Assembly (NCBI RefSeq): GCF_019925205.1
Contig: NC_083568.1
Coordinates: forward strand, 15,188,393 to 15,252,392
Source: Metopolophium dirhodum
Taxonomy: Eukaryota; Arthropoda; Insecta; Hemiptera; Aphididae
DNA length: 64,000 bases
Direction: 5' to 3'
Within the stretch, counting starts at the first letter, position 1. Each line of letters begins with the position of its first letter. The translations under genes and the position numbers were made by a program. Positions 35,738 through 49,495 of the stretch are shown here, in pieces. The notes beneath the pieces were generated by a model. It saw nothing but the letters and a program-made list of their open reading frames with translations, was not told the origin of the DNA and did not search any database.

Positions 35738-36179
35738 GAGGATGTCAGCGCACTATTTGTTATCTCTCTCTGGCCCACGCGCAACATAGACAAAACGCAT
35801 TTAGGTACGCAGAATCATTTCTTCTATGTTTTCAAGTAATCTTAGAGTAAAATCACACATTACAAAAAAAGATAGAGAGTAATATTTTTGAGGGAATGAC
35901 ATATTTATTTGTCTAAATATTGTCTCAAAACAGTTGAAACATAATTTAAATTTACAACAGTTATTTGATTATTTTGAAAGTCGAATACAAAGTCAAATAA
36001 CAATAAAATGTAAAATCGAAATGTCTTTCTCTCAAAAATATTACTCTTTATCTTTTTTGTAATGGGTGGTGTTACTCTAAGATTACTTAAAAACATAGAA
36101 AAAATTATTCTGCGTAAATTCGTTTGTCTATGTTGCGCGTGGGCCAGAGAGCGAAAACAAATAGTGCGCTGACATCCTC
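35738..36179. mobile_element. 442-bp MITE with TTAA target duplication (piggyBac-like)
   Basis: TTAA flanks both ends (35734-35737 and 36180-36183). The ends are inverted repeats starting gaggatgtcagcgcactatt, and inverted similarity continues inward for about 200 bases per side (ggcccacgcgcaacatagac, taatcttagagtaa, gagtaatatttttgag), leaving almost no unique centre. No transposase frame is present. Confidence 0.8.
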
Positions 36180-36183
36180 TTAA

Positions 36184-37456
36184 TGCACCTCAGTACCTCA
36201 CTTAGCAATAACTATTTAAACTGATTGAAAAAATTAGATGACCATGTCTTGCAATTATGACCACGATTGTATAGAAATGTTAATGGGCATTAAACTAATA
36301 AGAATCAATTTAAATTCGAGTACCTATTGGGTATAAAATGTAAACATATGTGTTTTTTTCATACACAATATTGATTATTTTATCCAAATTAATTTATTTC
36401 TAATAAACTCTAATGCCCGTTAACGATTGCAGATATACGTGATTTATTACATTTTATTGTTAATTATAATATACCTATAGTTAGTAGCATATTTAGTAAT
36501 TATTGTCAGTCATAAAAAATTGAAAGCTATTATGTTTAAAAATTCATAATAATTGTAATTTTAATTAATACCTAGTAATGAAAATTTAATACGGATTTCC
36601 ACCTAAGTTGTACACATATAGAACTTTAAAAATACTCATCTAAGACAAGAGGCGTCTTAAATATGACATTTAAATGAAAAATAAAATGTTTTAAGTTATT
36701 TTGTTGTAATTCAAAAAAATCACAAATATTAATATTTGACTGGTACAGTAAGTCATAAACTCATTAATCATAATATCGATCCCTCCCTCGAGTTATGTAA
36801 CTATGTTAAGACCAATAATCAAATAATAATAATAATCAAATAATGGTATAAATGCAAATATACATAATATTAGATGAACTATCCTGCTCAGGACTGTAAC
36901 AACTAACAGTAGCATATGAACTAACAATCTTCACTCCTTAGAAATAAATTATGATCCACCCGTCCTTCACCCAGAATCGTAATATTTTATACGTCGATAC
37001 ATGACTATAATTATTATTCACCCTTATTATTTTAGTTTAAGGTCTATACATTTAACACATTGATTATACTATTACAGTGACGTTATGTCGCGAGACTCAA
37101 TGACAAAGACGCGAGGGTGAGGTACTAAAATTACATTGTCTGCGATAGTGAAATCAATTTGTCAATCAGTTTATTTGTCTTCTGAATAGTCGATGGCCAT
37201 TATGTCATATGAAAAAAGAAAACATCATCGTAAACCTTGGTGGTTAATCAAAAATTCTTCAAATTCTAAATATCAAAATTTGATATATTTTATAATATAA
37301 GACAAAATTCGTATACGGCAACAGCATCTAGCAAATGTAGGTACTAGATGTCGTTGAATATCGTGGTTCTTCTTACCAATCGTACCATTCGTACGTTCTA
37401 TGACCAAAGTTCGTAAAGTCGACTGTAGATACCGTTGCCATTATGGTTTATTAGCT
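36184..37456. other. intergenic spacer
   Basis: AT-rich, with no recognisable gene or element boundary. Confidence 0.35.
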
Positions 37457-37598
37457 CAGTGGCGCAAACAGGAAAAAATGTTTAGGGGGGCAAGCCCAAA
37501 GACATTTTTTTTAAAATTATAATTTATATTATATTATTATTTTTTGAAGGGGGCTAAGCTCCCTTCATGCCCCCCCCCACCCCATATTTGAGCCACTG
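37457..37598. mobile_element. 142-bp hAT-type MITE
   Basis: The ends are cagtggcgcaaa and, reversed, cagtggctcaaa. Flanking octamers tattagct (left) and ttttagct (right) differ by one base, as expected for an aged 8-bp hAT duplication. The interior has the G-rich and C-rich blocks (ggggggcaag, gccccccccc) common in such elements. Confidence 0.65.
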
Positions 37599-37619
37599 TT
37601 TTAGCTGTTGGTTTATCTA

Positions 37620-38160
37620 ACAGAACTTGTACCTATATACAATTTTCGTGTTACAGTGTTAGTGATCGCACTATACTCCGTAACTGCTTAACCGATTCTC
37701 ATGACATTTTGTGTGTATATTCAGTAGGTCTGAAAACAGGTCGTAAAGTATTTTTCACCTATCCGGGGAGGTGCTCAAACGGGGAATTTTCGATTTACGG
37801 TGAACATTTTTGTTTATAAATGGTGGCTATAGGTAATATAGGAGAAATAATTTATAGAAATTAGTATTTATATATTATTGGTTGCCATTGGTTATTCTGG
37901 TAGATCAGGTGCAAAATCATGGTGATAACACAGACAAAATAATTTATATGGCAAAACAACGTTTGCCGGGTCAGAATTTTTTTGTATATAAATAGTTGCT
38001 ATTGATTATAGGAAAAATAAATAAATATTAATAAATTAGTATAGGTATTTATTATTTGGTTGTCATTGGTTAACAGGGAAGATCAGGTGCAATTTTCGCA
38101 CATTGTCGGATTGCCTACCTCGGAGGCTGAGTTGCACCCAAAAGGAGTTGAAAAATCATA
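37620..38160. mobile_element. probable Helitron-derived fragment
   Basis: ttcgtgttacag...taactgcttaaccgattctcatgacattttgtgtg resembles, as recalled, the accgattctcatgaaattttgtg stretch of many insect Helitrons. Two degenerate internal repeats follow (ggtggctataggtaat / gttgctattgattata and ggtagatcaggtgcaa / ggaagatcaggtgcaa). The ends are not defined. Confidence 0.4.
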
Positions 38161-38569
38161 ATTTTTTTTACGGCCAATGATACTTAAATGATACTCGCGT
38201 GCTAAAATGTATGTTATAAATGTATACCTTTATTATTATAGCGTGTCCTATGCTACTATATTTACCTATATATTATAATATCATATTATAATGTAAATGG
38301 CCGTCTATAATATAAGTGGCGTCCTTTTTCCTCTTTTCTTTACCCGGAGGTCCCACAATTTGTCCTGTGTCCATTGTCCATTGTCCTTGTAGTTGTTTTA
38401 AGTATATTATGAATGTGGTTTTCATATCTGCGAATATATATACCACGTGCCACTAAGTGAGAAGATACCTACTGCCTACCTATAGAGTAGGTACTAGGTA
38501 TATAGCCATACTTTATCTAATTATTATATTGTAGTTTATAGTTAGGATATGATATTGTTTTAAAAATAT
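38161..38569. other. intergenic spacer
   Basis: AT-rich, nothing recognised. Confidence 0.35.
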
Positions 38570-39752
38570 AAATAATAATATTATATTTTTAAACTTTTTC
38601 TAAAAGACATTATTCCACAATTTTGACTGAATGTTTATATTAGCATTTTCTATACACCATAACATTTTCCAAATATTTTGACTTATTTCGAGCTGTTATT
38701 ACGGCCACTTTCAGTTTCCATGTTTTTTAGTTTTTTTTTAATAATATCAATAACATTTTATTTGTTGGTTAAAAAAGCTTGAAAATTTAACAGAAGGCTC
38801 CTTGTATATTGCTTTAAAAGCAGATTAAAAAAATTAAAAATCCATAATTAAAATTTTTTTTATAAGCATTTAAAGTTCAAATATTGAAAAAATAAGTGAA
38901 AATGACGAAAATTTGCAAATTATTTTGAGTTTAGAATTCATAAAAATTTTTCTTTTTCAATCTAAGATTTGAAAATATAATACAAGATTATTTATAAGTT
39001 TATCTACCTATATCAAAAAAAAAAATGTCTACAAGAAAGTCAAATTACATTTTTATGAGCGTTTGAAATTCATATTTTTACAACATTTGATATTCACTCG
39101 ATTTCTCGTGTAACGATTTTCTTATTTTGTTGTAATTAAAAAACGTATGATTGTAGATACTTGAAAATTTCACTGAATGTTTGTTTTAGCATTTTATATA
39201 CAGGATAAAATTTTGAAAATAATTTGACTCTTTTTGAGCTGTTTACGGACATTGTCAGTTTTCAATTTTTTTAGTTTATTTTCTATAAATATCAATAAAA
39301 TGTTATTTGCTGGGTAAAAAACATGAATATTTAAAGCAAGGCTCCTGATATATTGTTACAATAGCAGTTGAAAAATATTAAAAATAAATTGGCACAATTT
39401 TTTTTTATAAGCATTTAAAGTTTGCATTTTGACAAAATGTATCAAATTTAAAATTTAATAAATAGTTTGTAGTAAAAAATGTATAAAATATTCAACTTTA
39501 ATAGCTAAGGATTGAAAATTTAAAACAAGGTTCCACGTAAATATGTTATATATAAATTACTTTATTCACAATAATATCATCAAAATATATACTTGGTAAT
39601 ATCATAGGCTGACTGACCGTTTTCGCTCAGAATCGTTTTTCTTATACAATAATATTATATTATTGAATTCAAATTTAACACCATCCATTACAGTGATCCA
39701 CTTGTAACCTACTGTACAGCAGAGCGACATCCACTTACCCACCTTTTTAGAA
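38570..39752 (+). repeat. repeat family A, two partial copies in tandem
   Basis: Blocks such as tgaatgttt...agcattttctatacac and aagcatttaaagtt occur twice (about 38626 and 39173; 38868 and 39411). The unit ends with the family hallmark: ctgactgaccgttttcgctcagaatcg, the 3' portion with cagagcgacatccacttacc, and cacc. The same blocks recur around 50340-54386. Confidence 0.6.
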
Positions 39753-40991
39753 TTTGTTCTATGTGTTCCTACAAGAGTTATTCAAATATTTGTATTGCAC
39801 GAAGCTGTACAAATGATTTTTTGGATCTCAGATACAAGAAATTGTAAATGTAGTTTTTTTTTATACCATGATTATAAACTTTTTAGATTGCTATTGATTG
39901 AATTTGATTAATGGTTTTCAGAATTATTTGACGATTTTACAGAAGTTATTACCTATTAACAAAAAAAAGACAAGGGATCTAGTCTTCCTCCCATATCACC
40001 GCGTGTATACGTCAGGGTTTGAAAACTATGATGATCATTGTTCAATCTACTCAGCGAAGTGTCCCAAAAATAAAAATTGTTTCCATGGTTTAGTTATTAT
40101 TCGTGCATGCTGATCTTGTCATTATCTCCTGCTATCACTTAGTATACTTACAACTTACCTGTCAATGTATTCCTCTCTACCTATTACCTGTCGAGAATTG
40201 GCAGTATCTGCCAACATATGGTGATATTATCGAACACTAAAATACGATGAATCACATAATTTTGTCCAAATTACATCATTATGATTTATGGTTGGTGTAA
40301 AACCTTAAAATAGGAAAAAATCATGTGATATTATACGATTTGCATGTCATGGAATATTTATTTTTCAATATACCACAATTTATGGTTTATGTGACTTCTA
40401 TCACTATTCTCAACTTTTTTAGTATTTTTTAAGAGTAGTATTCCTATCACAAAAAAAAAATGGTTGTATATTAGTGACTTACTGTAAGACAAATACAATA
40501 CATGTTTTCCATAAATTATATAAATTAATTTTAAGTTATAAACTTATAACCTTGATAATGAAAGCGTTTAGCGTGGTGTATGTTTACTTTTCTGTTAATT
40601 TTTGCATTATAGGTATATTATGATAATAGATAATTTATATAATTATTTAAAAACGTAGATACCTATACCACAAAATGTGAAAATGCTATAACTTTAAGGT
40701 TATTAGTTATTATACTTATTATAGTTTTAATTTGGTTGATATTGTTTTGCTTATTTTTTCTATTACAGTATTAAATATTTGTATATCAATACTATATAGA
40801 ACAACAGTACACACTGCATATATAGTGCACAGATACACACAAACACACATATATAGGCGAGGCTGTGCGATGACATTGATGATCTTAGGCTTGAGGCTGA
40901 CCAATGACAAACTGGCTCCGCCCCATAAAATCTCGCATCACTCTGCTACCGTACCGAGGTCATCGACGATCATCATTCTGCTGACAGCAAT
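39753..40991. other. spacer and upstream region of the Dmrt93B-like gene
   Basis: AT-rich spacer. The last 200 bases before the start codon are GC-richer and include catatataggcg near 40846, a possible TATA box, but no start site can be assigned. Confidence 0.35.
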
Positions 40992-43900
40992 ATGGACAGC
41001 TCCGAGGGAAGACGACCTAAGTGTGCGAGATGTAGGAACCACGGCGTTATATCATGGTTAAAGGGTCACAAAAAACGGTGTTCTTACAAAGAGTGCGTGT
41101 GCCCGAAGTGCAATCTTATAGCTGAAAGGCAACGCGTCATGGCTGCTCAAGTAAGTCGGCAAAAATCCTTATTATTTCTCCTCTAAATCATTATTGATTT
41201 CTGTAAGATTTAAATATTATTAGGTTTATATCAACTGTATATTTAAATTCAATATGTTATTTCAAAATTATTTTTTATATATTTATTAAGTCTTCGGGTA
41301 TGGAATACATTTTAGAAACTATTTAAAAGTATAATTTGAACATTCTCAATTCTGTCCAGCTCAGCAATATGTATAGCCAATATTGTTATCAAAAAAATTT
41401 GGATGTTAGGTATTCGATAAAATTACCATACATTTTCGTAGATTTAATTAAGAGAATCTTTATTATTGTAAAGTAATTAATCTATTCGGTAGGTATAGTA
41501 TAAGATATTTTATAATACAAATTAATGTTTTTATGCATTTTTAAAATTGATAAAAATTTAATAATTGATGAAAAATATTATCAATTTTTGTATTTTATTA
41601 TTATTAAAGAATAGGAACCTATATGTATGGATGATGTTCATTTATTTTAAATATTATTGACTATTAAATATAAAATCAGTGCAAAAATTGATAAATTATT
41701 TAAATTAAAATTGTATTTATGAAAAGGTTTTATTAAAAAGTGTGTTTAGTTTTGTGCAGAAAAATGAATTTAATTACTTTTTATATTTATGAATTTTATT
41801 AGAAATTATTTTATTTTATTAACCGGTTGCGTATAATATTCAGAGTAAAATTAGTCAGAATATATTAATTTTATGAATTATAAACTAGGTATGATATGTA
41901 TTATTTATTTATGTTTTTATTTAACACCAATTACTACTTATCTAAATGATATACGACTTAAATTGAATTTTAAACAGGTAAAAACTGTAGAATATTTGTA
42001 TAATTTATTTAATATTTCCCTTGTATTAGTATGAAAATATCACAATATTGTTACTATTTTTGACGAACTATGTATAGGTACTTTTAATGTATTTATGTTA
42101 TATTGTGGATATCAGTGTACAGTGGTGTTTACTCATGGTAAATAAATGTATGGGTATAAAACACCTTTATAATAATATACCTAACCGAACCTAACCTACA
42201 CATTTATTCTTCCTGCTTACTCAAAATATATAATATGGCTTAATAAAACCAGAAATGTATTTTTTGGGTACCCTTCTTCACAATGTTTGTGTTATAATTG
42301 TATCAATTATAATATTGTGGGACCACAAAACCACATTAGTATAATACATCTTTTTTTCTTAATACTGAAAAACTATAAAATATATATAATATAAAACACT
42401 TAATATTTCGGCGCTTATATTTATTGTTGGCAGACCTAAGAAGGCGTTTTAAAAAAAAAGTACAACAATTTGGTGCAGATGTACATCCTGCACCCCCCTA
42501 AATGACGCCCCTGTTATTAATATGTATTAGTGCCTACACTATTAAATTAATTACCTATATTTTAACAATACATAAATGATCATATAAATAAATAAGCTAT
42601 AACTTATTAGTTATTTGTAGTATGAAATATAATCATTTAGATTTTGTGAAATATTTTTTGATAACTGTGGATTTTTTGTCATAATAAATGTATGTAAATT
42701 TCTAATTTAAAGGTTGCATTAAAAAGGCAACAAGCAGCGGAGGATGCTATAGCATTGGGATTGGCTTCGGTTACTTCCGGAACTAAATTCGGATGCTTAC
42801 CACAAGGTCCCATATTTGGTATGACTGTACCCACATCCAAGTCTCCTGTCGGTAAGTACATTTATATTTTCGATAGCGATGAAGATATAAATTGTTGAGT
42901 ACATTTTTAGCAAAAGAAGAAACGGCTCGACCTGAAGAAAACTCTACAGCCAATTTACAGTTATCAGATGGGGCAAAGGGAGTTGTACCACCGGGTTCTC
43001 TTGATTTGCTTTGTAGGTTATTTCCAGAGAAAAAACGATCAGTCCTGGAGTTGGTACTTCGTCGATGTGAACATGATTTATTGAAAGCTATAGAGCATTG
43101 TGTACCTTTATGCAAGTCTTTGGCAGCCACCCCGAAATCTCGGAAAACCAGCACAGGTAATTATGTCAGAAATAACATTTTAAATAATGACGTGATATAT
43201 TTTAGATTTTACTGGAGCGAGGAATGTTTTATGGTTTTATAATGGTGTGTGATTTTTATTTTTTGTCTTACGTCAAATTTTGGAAGAAAACATTTACTTT
43301 AATTTTCAACATTAAGGGTAGTTTAATAAGGCCTTCATGGTAGAAAAGTTATCTAGTTGGTATTTCGGGCAATTAAAAGTGGGAAAATTGAATTATTTTT
43401 ATTAATAATGGGTAAAAACTAACAAAAAACACTGAATACAGAAATATTTACGTAACTCCAGCTTAAAAAAAAATACGATTTGTTTTTTTTTAATGTTTTT
43501 TAATTCGTAAATAAATAATTGTGTAGAAACTAAAAATTTTCGAATTTCCAAATTTTCATAAAAATGCATTTTCTAAACATAAGGTAAATTGTAAAGTATT
43601 TTGGATCTTTTTGATCTAGTTATAAATATAATTTGAAAATTTTGGTAATTTTTTGTTTCTTTTTCGATTGTCATTAATTTATGTTTCGGGCAAGCACTCG
43701 AACAACCTGAAAATTTAATTTATGATTATAAATTGTTAATTCTCTGTCTATTTTGCCATATCTTCTGGATTCTCTACTCCTATCAAACTCAGGTCCTGAA
43801 CGTACATGATACATGGTTACGATATCGTTGTCACGTTCGTCCCAAGGGTCTCTTGCTATCCGGTACTCAAGAAGTTATGTCATTTTCCCTTCTGTGAGCC

Positions 43901-45725
43901 AGACATGCCTTGGCCAGTGCCCATCCAATCCTTTTTCTCTTCATTATTTCTACTATATCTGGTTTATTGTAGGTACAATCTATTGAAATTTATTAGTTCT
44001 GTCCTTATATTTATAGGTTTCCTTATTCCATATTATGATGAAAAAAGAGAAAATTTGTATTTAATATAAGTTGTTTTGTTGAAATTAAAAAAATATATTA
44101 ACCGTAGACATTTGAAACACTTCACATCATGTCATCATTCATCGGTTTGTCGGTATTGACATATTATAAGTTATAATATTATGTACAATATTTTTGACAA
44201 AAAATTGAACAATTTACCAAATCGTGAAAATATTAACAAGTAATAATAATATAAGATACACTATCTTTAGAAATGGTTGATCCAACCGTCTATATTTACT
44301 TTACAATCATTTTTCGTATGTACAATGAATGATTCATCATTGAATTAAAATTTAACACAATATCCAATATATAAGTGACATATAGGTACACAATGACGAG
44401 ATGCATTTAGCTCCTACTATACAGCAGAAGGTGTTCCTAAAGGTTTTTTTAATGTACAAACACTTTTTTTTAGACAAAGTTGATACACCTCAGACTACTA
44501 CTATTGGTTCCGCATTTATGCCTTGGGGTTTACACCGTGAACCTCCAGTGGCTCATCAAAACGCTCGAAGGCAGCTGGCCACTAGATTGACTTATCATGT
44601 ACCCGAACCGACTACTACGTTGTTTCATCACTTTAGGTAAATATTGTCATCATAAAAAAAATGTATAATTTAATTTTACTATTTTGGGTATTTTCTTAAT
44701 TATTAATTTCTTATAATTTACTAAAAATGCTTGTTGTGATTTGTCTACTGGGTATATAAAAATACTGGTGAGAGAATAAAAAATGCATGTATTCATTATT
44801 GGGAATGTACATTTGTGTTCTTTAGATTAGGGTAGATAATAATACACTGTATACGTAAACAAAATACAACAGACTTGGTATAATAAGTTATAGTTAATTT
44901 TTATATTTATTTTTCTAGTTATAAAATTTGTTTAAGCCAGCTGATTTATTTCTATAAAAATATTTCAGTTGGATGCTTGAAGAATATTTTTAATTTTTAT
45001 ATATGTATTAAAGTTAATAAATTTCCTTATTTTTCGATTGTACCTCTGTTTTGTGAAAAATATAAGTATATATTGTCAATAGAGACTATAGTTTAAAATG
45101 TTTAAAATTAAAAAATAAAAATAGTTATATTATAATGTTAAATTATAGTTAAATGGTTTTAGAAATAATTGATATTATAAGTATCGAATTAATTCAAATT
45201 GATTATTCATTTTTAGCTAGATTAATATAATATTATTAATTGATAAATGTTTTTAAAAAATACATAATTAATATTAAAATACCTACCTAATAAATATTAT
45301 TATAATTATTGCATTAATGATAAAATTATGAGTTCAAATATTATTATAGAATTTATAGATCAATAATATTATTTTTATTCTATTTAATATTATATTTTAA
45401 ATTTGGAGGGAGCTTCGCCCCTTGATCTCTTCATCACCAACCACCATAAATTTCGCCTCACCCTTAAGTTTTTTTTTATCTAAAATGATTTTTATACTTC
45501 AACACCATAACTCAATTATTTTAAAAATTATTATTTATTTATGGTTTTTTTTACATAGATTAAATATATATATTTAATGAGAGATTTTGTATTTTTAGGA
45601 CCCAATCTACTGGAGTTTCATGTGGACCGCCTTTTTATTTGCCACCGTTTTTGCTAGAATCAGCCGAATCATGTCATGTAGCCAACTGCGCCGAATGTGC
45701 ATCAGCTGCAGCTCAACAGATATGA
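40992..45725 (+). CDS. Dmrt93B: DM-domain transcription factor, Dmrt93B type
   Basis: Nuclear zinc-binding transcription factor of the doublesex/mab-3 family. Exons 40992-41150, 42713-42851, 42911-43156, 44474-44636 and 45599-45725 sum to 834 bases (277 aa), with all junctions GT/AG and in phase. The DM domain occupies residues 8-54 and has the full zinc ligand set (CARCRNHGVISWLKGHKKRC, then CVCPKCNLIAERQRVMAAQ). Exon 2 continues VALKRQQAAEDAIALGL. A DMA motif (LDLLCRLFPEKKRSVLELVLRRCEHDLLKAIEHCV, in two halves around residues 120-155) is typical of the Dmrt93B / DMRTA / DMRT3 branch. The KCNLIAERQ and RQQAAEDAIAL wording favours insect Dmrt93B over Dmrt99B; doublesex itself lacks the DMA motif. 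The C-terminus is Cys/Ala-rich and unassigned. The first ATG follows a leader without upstream in-frame codons of DM type. Confidence 0.9.
41151..42712. other. first intron of the Dmrt93B-like gene
   Basis: AT-rich intron with a transposon fragment near 42410-42520 ending tgacgcccctgtt, the style of hAT-related MITE ends. The left boundary was not found. Confidence 0.4.
43157..44473. other. third intron of the Dmrt93B-like gene
   Basis: AT-rich intron. The patch 43740-43960 is GC-richer; read on the minus strand it has a broken frame around ...EYRIARDPWDERDND that could be a remnant of a non-LTR retrotransposon, but this is not secure. Confidence 0.35.
44637..45598. other. fourth intron of the Dmrt93B-like gene
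   Basis: AT-rich intron. A GC-richer fragment at 45403-45480 (gagggagcttcgcccc) looks like a transposon end; no partner was found. Confidence 0.35.
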
Positions 45726-45848
45726 AATATTTGAAATTATCATTACCGTTAATATATTCAACTAAAATGTAAAAAATATATATTATATAGATATTCGAAT
45801 AAGTTTGTAACTTGTATATTAATTATAAGTTGTATTAAATATTAATCT

Positions 45849-45854
45849 AATAAA
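45849..45854 (+). terminator. polyadenylation signal of the Dmrt93B-like gene
   Basis: AATAAA about 125 bases after the stop codon. Confidence 0.5.
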
Positions 45855-47200
45855 TAAATACAGTATAATATGTTATATAATATACCTATATACTTGCATA
45901 TTAATATATATTATAATATACTGCTAATTGGTTGACAATTAAATAAATTTTTATTCTTAAAGTCCATTGAACTCTGAACACAAATTATAATGTTCCGTCC
46001 TACACTATTTCGTGACAGAGTCAGATTAATGAAACACGGATAGATGATGACAACTCGATAAACGTGTGTGTTAGCTAACAATAGTGCATTTGGCAGGAAA
46101 CAAAAGAATTTCTGGACTATCTTCAAAACGGTTTGAAACGTTTCTCAAGAAGTTATATTTGTGGTTTTTGTGTGCGTGTGTGTCCACTTTGACGAGTTTT
46201 CGAACATTATTGTGATATGTAAATGATTTGAATGCGTCATTCATTTATGCGACATCAACAATACGTCGTAAACACGCATCGTATTGTTGATTGAAACGGA
46301 ATACGATATTTTAGACGTAAGATCAACAGTCTTATCCACATATTACTACCTAATTCAAATATTATTATCGTCGTAAGTCGCATTATGCCGGTAAAATATT
46401 ATGTACTTGAATAGTGCTCAAACTCGTATCCAATATAATATTAAACGGTAGATTATTTTACAGGGCTCATATTATATCTTAATGGTTATAATGACAACTG
46501 AATACAATAAATGGTACTAACGCTTAGTCAATAATGCTCGCTGTTTATTATATTTAACACCGAGAACTTGGATTTTAAACACATCAGTGAATTATTGTAT
46601 ACAAATCACGAGTTACCACAAAATACCAATCAAAACAGTTAGCATTAACATCTGCGGTTCGTATACACAACGCAATGAAAACGCGTATGATAATGAAAAA
46701 CAAAAAAAAAACCGTACTATACTGTCTATCTATCCTATCCCCAGTCACATCACCGTTGCTTCTAAGTCTCGGAAGACCTGGGTACGTCTTTAATATCGGA
46801 GGCCCCTTAAAAAAAAATTCTTTTTATAAGTCATTTGATGCAATTTTTTTTGGTATTTGACAAAAGTATGAAGATGGATTTAAAATAGAAAAAATTTTAA
46901 CTAGGTAGGTATCATCTCATGGCTCTTGTATTCCTTTGCATCGAGACAGGCGTAGGGTCTTGAAACTGTGTCCATAACGGTTAAATACAGACGTGTGCGG
47001 GTAATTTCTTAAAAAAATTGTTTACAATGTTAGAAAATCTATAAGACATCAACCCGAGGCGCCGGAAACGAATTCATCCTCGAGGCCCCGTTATACATTG
47101 TACCCCCGTGCACCTCCACTGAACCCAGCACCGATTGCACGTCGTTATTGTGGTATTACCTATACATAAAATCGAAATAACGCCGTAAATCGGGTAAAAG
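45855..47200. other. intergenic spacer
   Basis: AT-rich with short, unremarkable open frames (for example around 46587-46860). No gene was recognised. Confidence 0.4.
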
Positions 47201-48320
47201 ACGTCGTGCGACGATGGTGTGTCGTGACGTTTTACAACGCGAATTTCGGCGTAATCGCTTCCCTCGCGATGTATATAATATATAGTCTGTGCTATACACG
47301 ACGACGTCTTATAATAATAATTTATGTCGGCCCTTTATGCGTGCGCAGGGATTGTCAAAATATAATATGACGTTCGTCTGAGTAGCGTATAATTGCCCGG
47401 TGTCGATGTATAAGCCATCAGCTGGAACAGACTACATCACGTCATATTATACGTCGGTGGGCGCGAGGGAGGCGACTGGGGCGGGTAGTTCACGGATGGG
47501 TTTGGGGGGGGGGGGGGGGTGGAGACCTAACAAAAACGAAGCCGCCGAGAACAAAAAATCTCAACAAGTACTATCACGTCTATATATTATTGCCACCGCC
47601 GTCCCATATATGTATATACCTCTACAGTCTTGGTCGGACCCTCGGGGTCGACTGCAAATTCAAAAACAAACACCGCCGCCGCGGTAGTACTATCAATCAG
47701 ATCCACCGGCGGCGTCGTTGAATTTATATATTATACCTATGTAATATATACATATACACTCGTGTGTTTGTACGGTCGTATAAGATTTCATGTGTGTATT
47801 TAATAATATTATATAATACGTGTGTGTGTAATATGTGTTTGGATATCGCGTTAACGTCGTGGGTAACTTAATAGTCGCGTGTGTTTACATTCAATTTCAC
47901 GGGACGTTTGATCGAATAACCGGCCTCCTTTTCCACCATCACCTCCTCGCGGACCCGCCGACGAAAACGGATTTCCTCGTCCGGCCAGGGACAAATGATT
48001 TTTAATTCCGCGACACCGCGCGCGCGTGTAATTGATATACCTATGGGGATCGAAATTCTCCTACGTTTACATTATTTTTCCTTTTCCTTTTATTATTATT
48101 ATTATTATTACTATTTTTTTTTTTTTATCACTCTGTCCTTGTCAAAACCGCCGGGGCGACGTCGAACGAGAGAAAACCGCACTTATATTATTTCATCCCT
48201 CCGGAGGAATCGCCGGAAAATCACACAGACCGGGTGGTCCATTAGCTGTTGCCGTCGCGCCGCAGGTCTGATTGACGGCCACTGACACTCGTTTGACACA
48301 CGTTTAGAACAAATGCGACT
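47200..48320. other. GC-richer island without an assignable gene
   Basis: CpG density is high at 47200-47720 and 47850-48300, and the island contains a G16 run and a (TTA)n tract. It could be a promoter or a non-coding exon, but no donor/acceptor pair or protein family was found. The open frames here are chance products of base composition. Confidence 0.35.
47504..47519. repeat. G16 homopolymer
   Basis: Sixteen consecutive G residues, preceded by tgggttt. Confidence 0.9.
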
Positions 48321-49495
48321 TGTCTGATATAAGAAAAAAAAAAACCACCGCATGGAAATAATAATATTTGTAGTTGTTTATTTATAATGAAAGCAAATGT
48401 TCGGATAAAAGGAAATGTGTTTTTAAATGTGTTTACCGTTTAGCCGATGCCTCGTCTGCCGCCCAAATAATGTACAAAATGTGTTGGCATTAATGTGTAA
48501 CGGAATCTCACATTTACATGTTTTTGTGTGCATATGCGGCACAGTTTCGAATAAAAGTGTTTTGCATAATATATAAGACGTCATAATAACTCGGTGTTTA
48601 TTAAACCAGAGACGCTGTAAAAGCGTAACATCATAAGTTTGGTATATACGATATTTCATTGTATAATATTGTAAGTTTACGAAAATGTAATTTATTTACT
48701 CGAAACTAAATTAGCTAGTAAATATTCAATTCACATAATTAGTGTAAACCATTATTTATTTTGTTGTGTTAGCATTACTAATTTTTCAGCTTTTGGAATC
48801 TTAAAAGTGTAAAATACAATATTATACGTGAAATTATTCACGTATTTTAAATTTGTCTTCAGTTTATTCTATTTATTTTTTATACCAGTATAGTTAACGA
48901 AAAATAATCACAACACTGATCAAAAAAAGCAACAAAATAGTCCATATTATATTGACATATTAATAATAATAAATGTGTTGGGTTCTTATTTAATAATTCT
49001 TCAGGTAGTTATAAAAGTTATTAAAATGTATTGAAAAAAAATATGAAAAAAATAGTAATAGCTATTATATATTATTAACAAAATATAATATATGTACTTT
49101 AAAAAAATTATTTAAAATGCTTTCATTAATAAAATAGGTAGGTACCTACACTAATATAAATAGTAATGAAAAAAAACTTTTTAAACAACAACCTTTGCGT
49201 AATATTGATACAATTTTACACATAGGTACGTCCATTGAAATATGTATACGTATTTTAATATCAAGATTAAACAAATTGTGATTGATTCTTTTCATTTTTT
49301 TTAATTTTAAATACCTTTCGACGATCTGAAAAAAAATTCTATAAACTGAAAAATCACGACAACTGAATTGATTGGATGCGTACTAAAAATTAACAATATA
49401 GTAACAGTGTATACTTATCTCGTAAATATCTCTACATTTGCTACTAAATATAGAAATAATCATTATATTTGATGTTAATTTGATGTTACCTTTAT
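48321..49495. other. intergenic spacer
   Basis: AT-rich, nothing recognised. Confidence 0.35.

Noticed and set aside
40732..41061. 109-codon ORF overlapping Dmrt93B exon 1
   Set aside because: Runs in another frame across the DM-domain exon; no motif.
43806..44069. 87-codon ORF in the third Dmrt93B intron
   Set aside because: Possibly the reverse of a retrotransposon scrap; too degraded to annotate as a gene.
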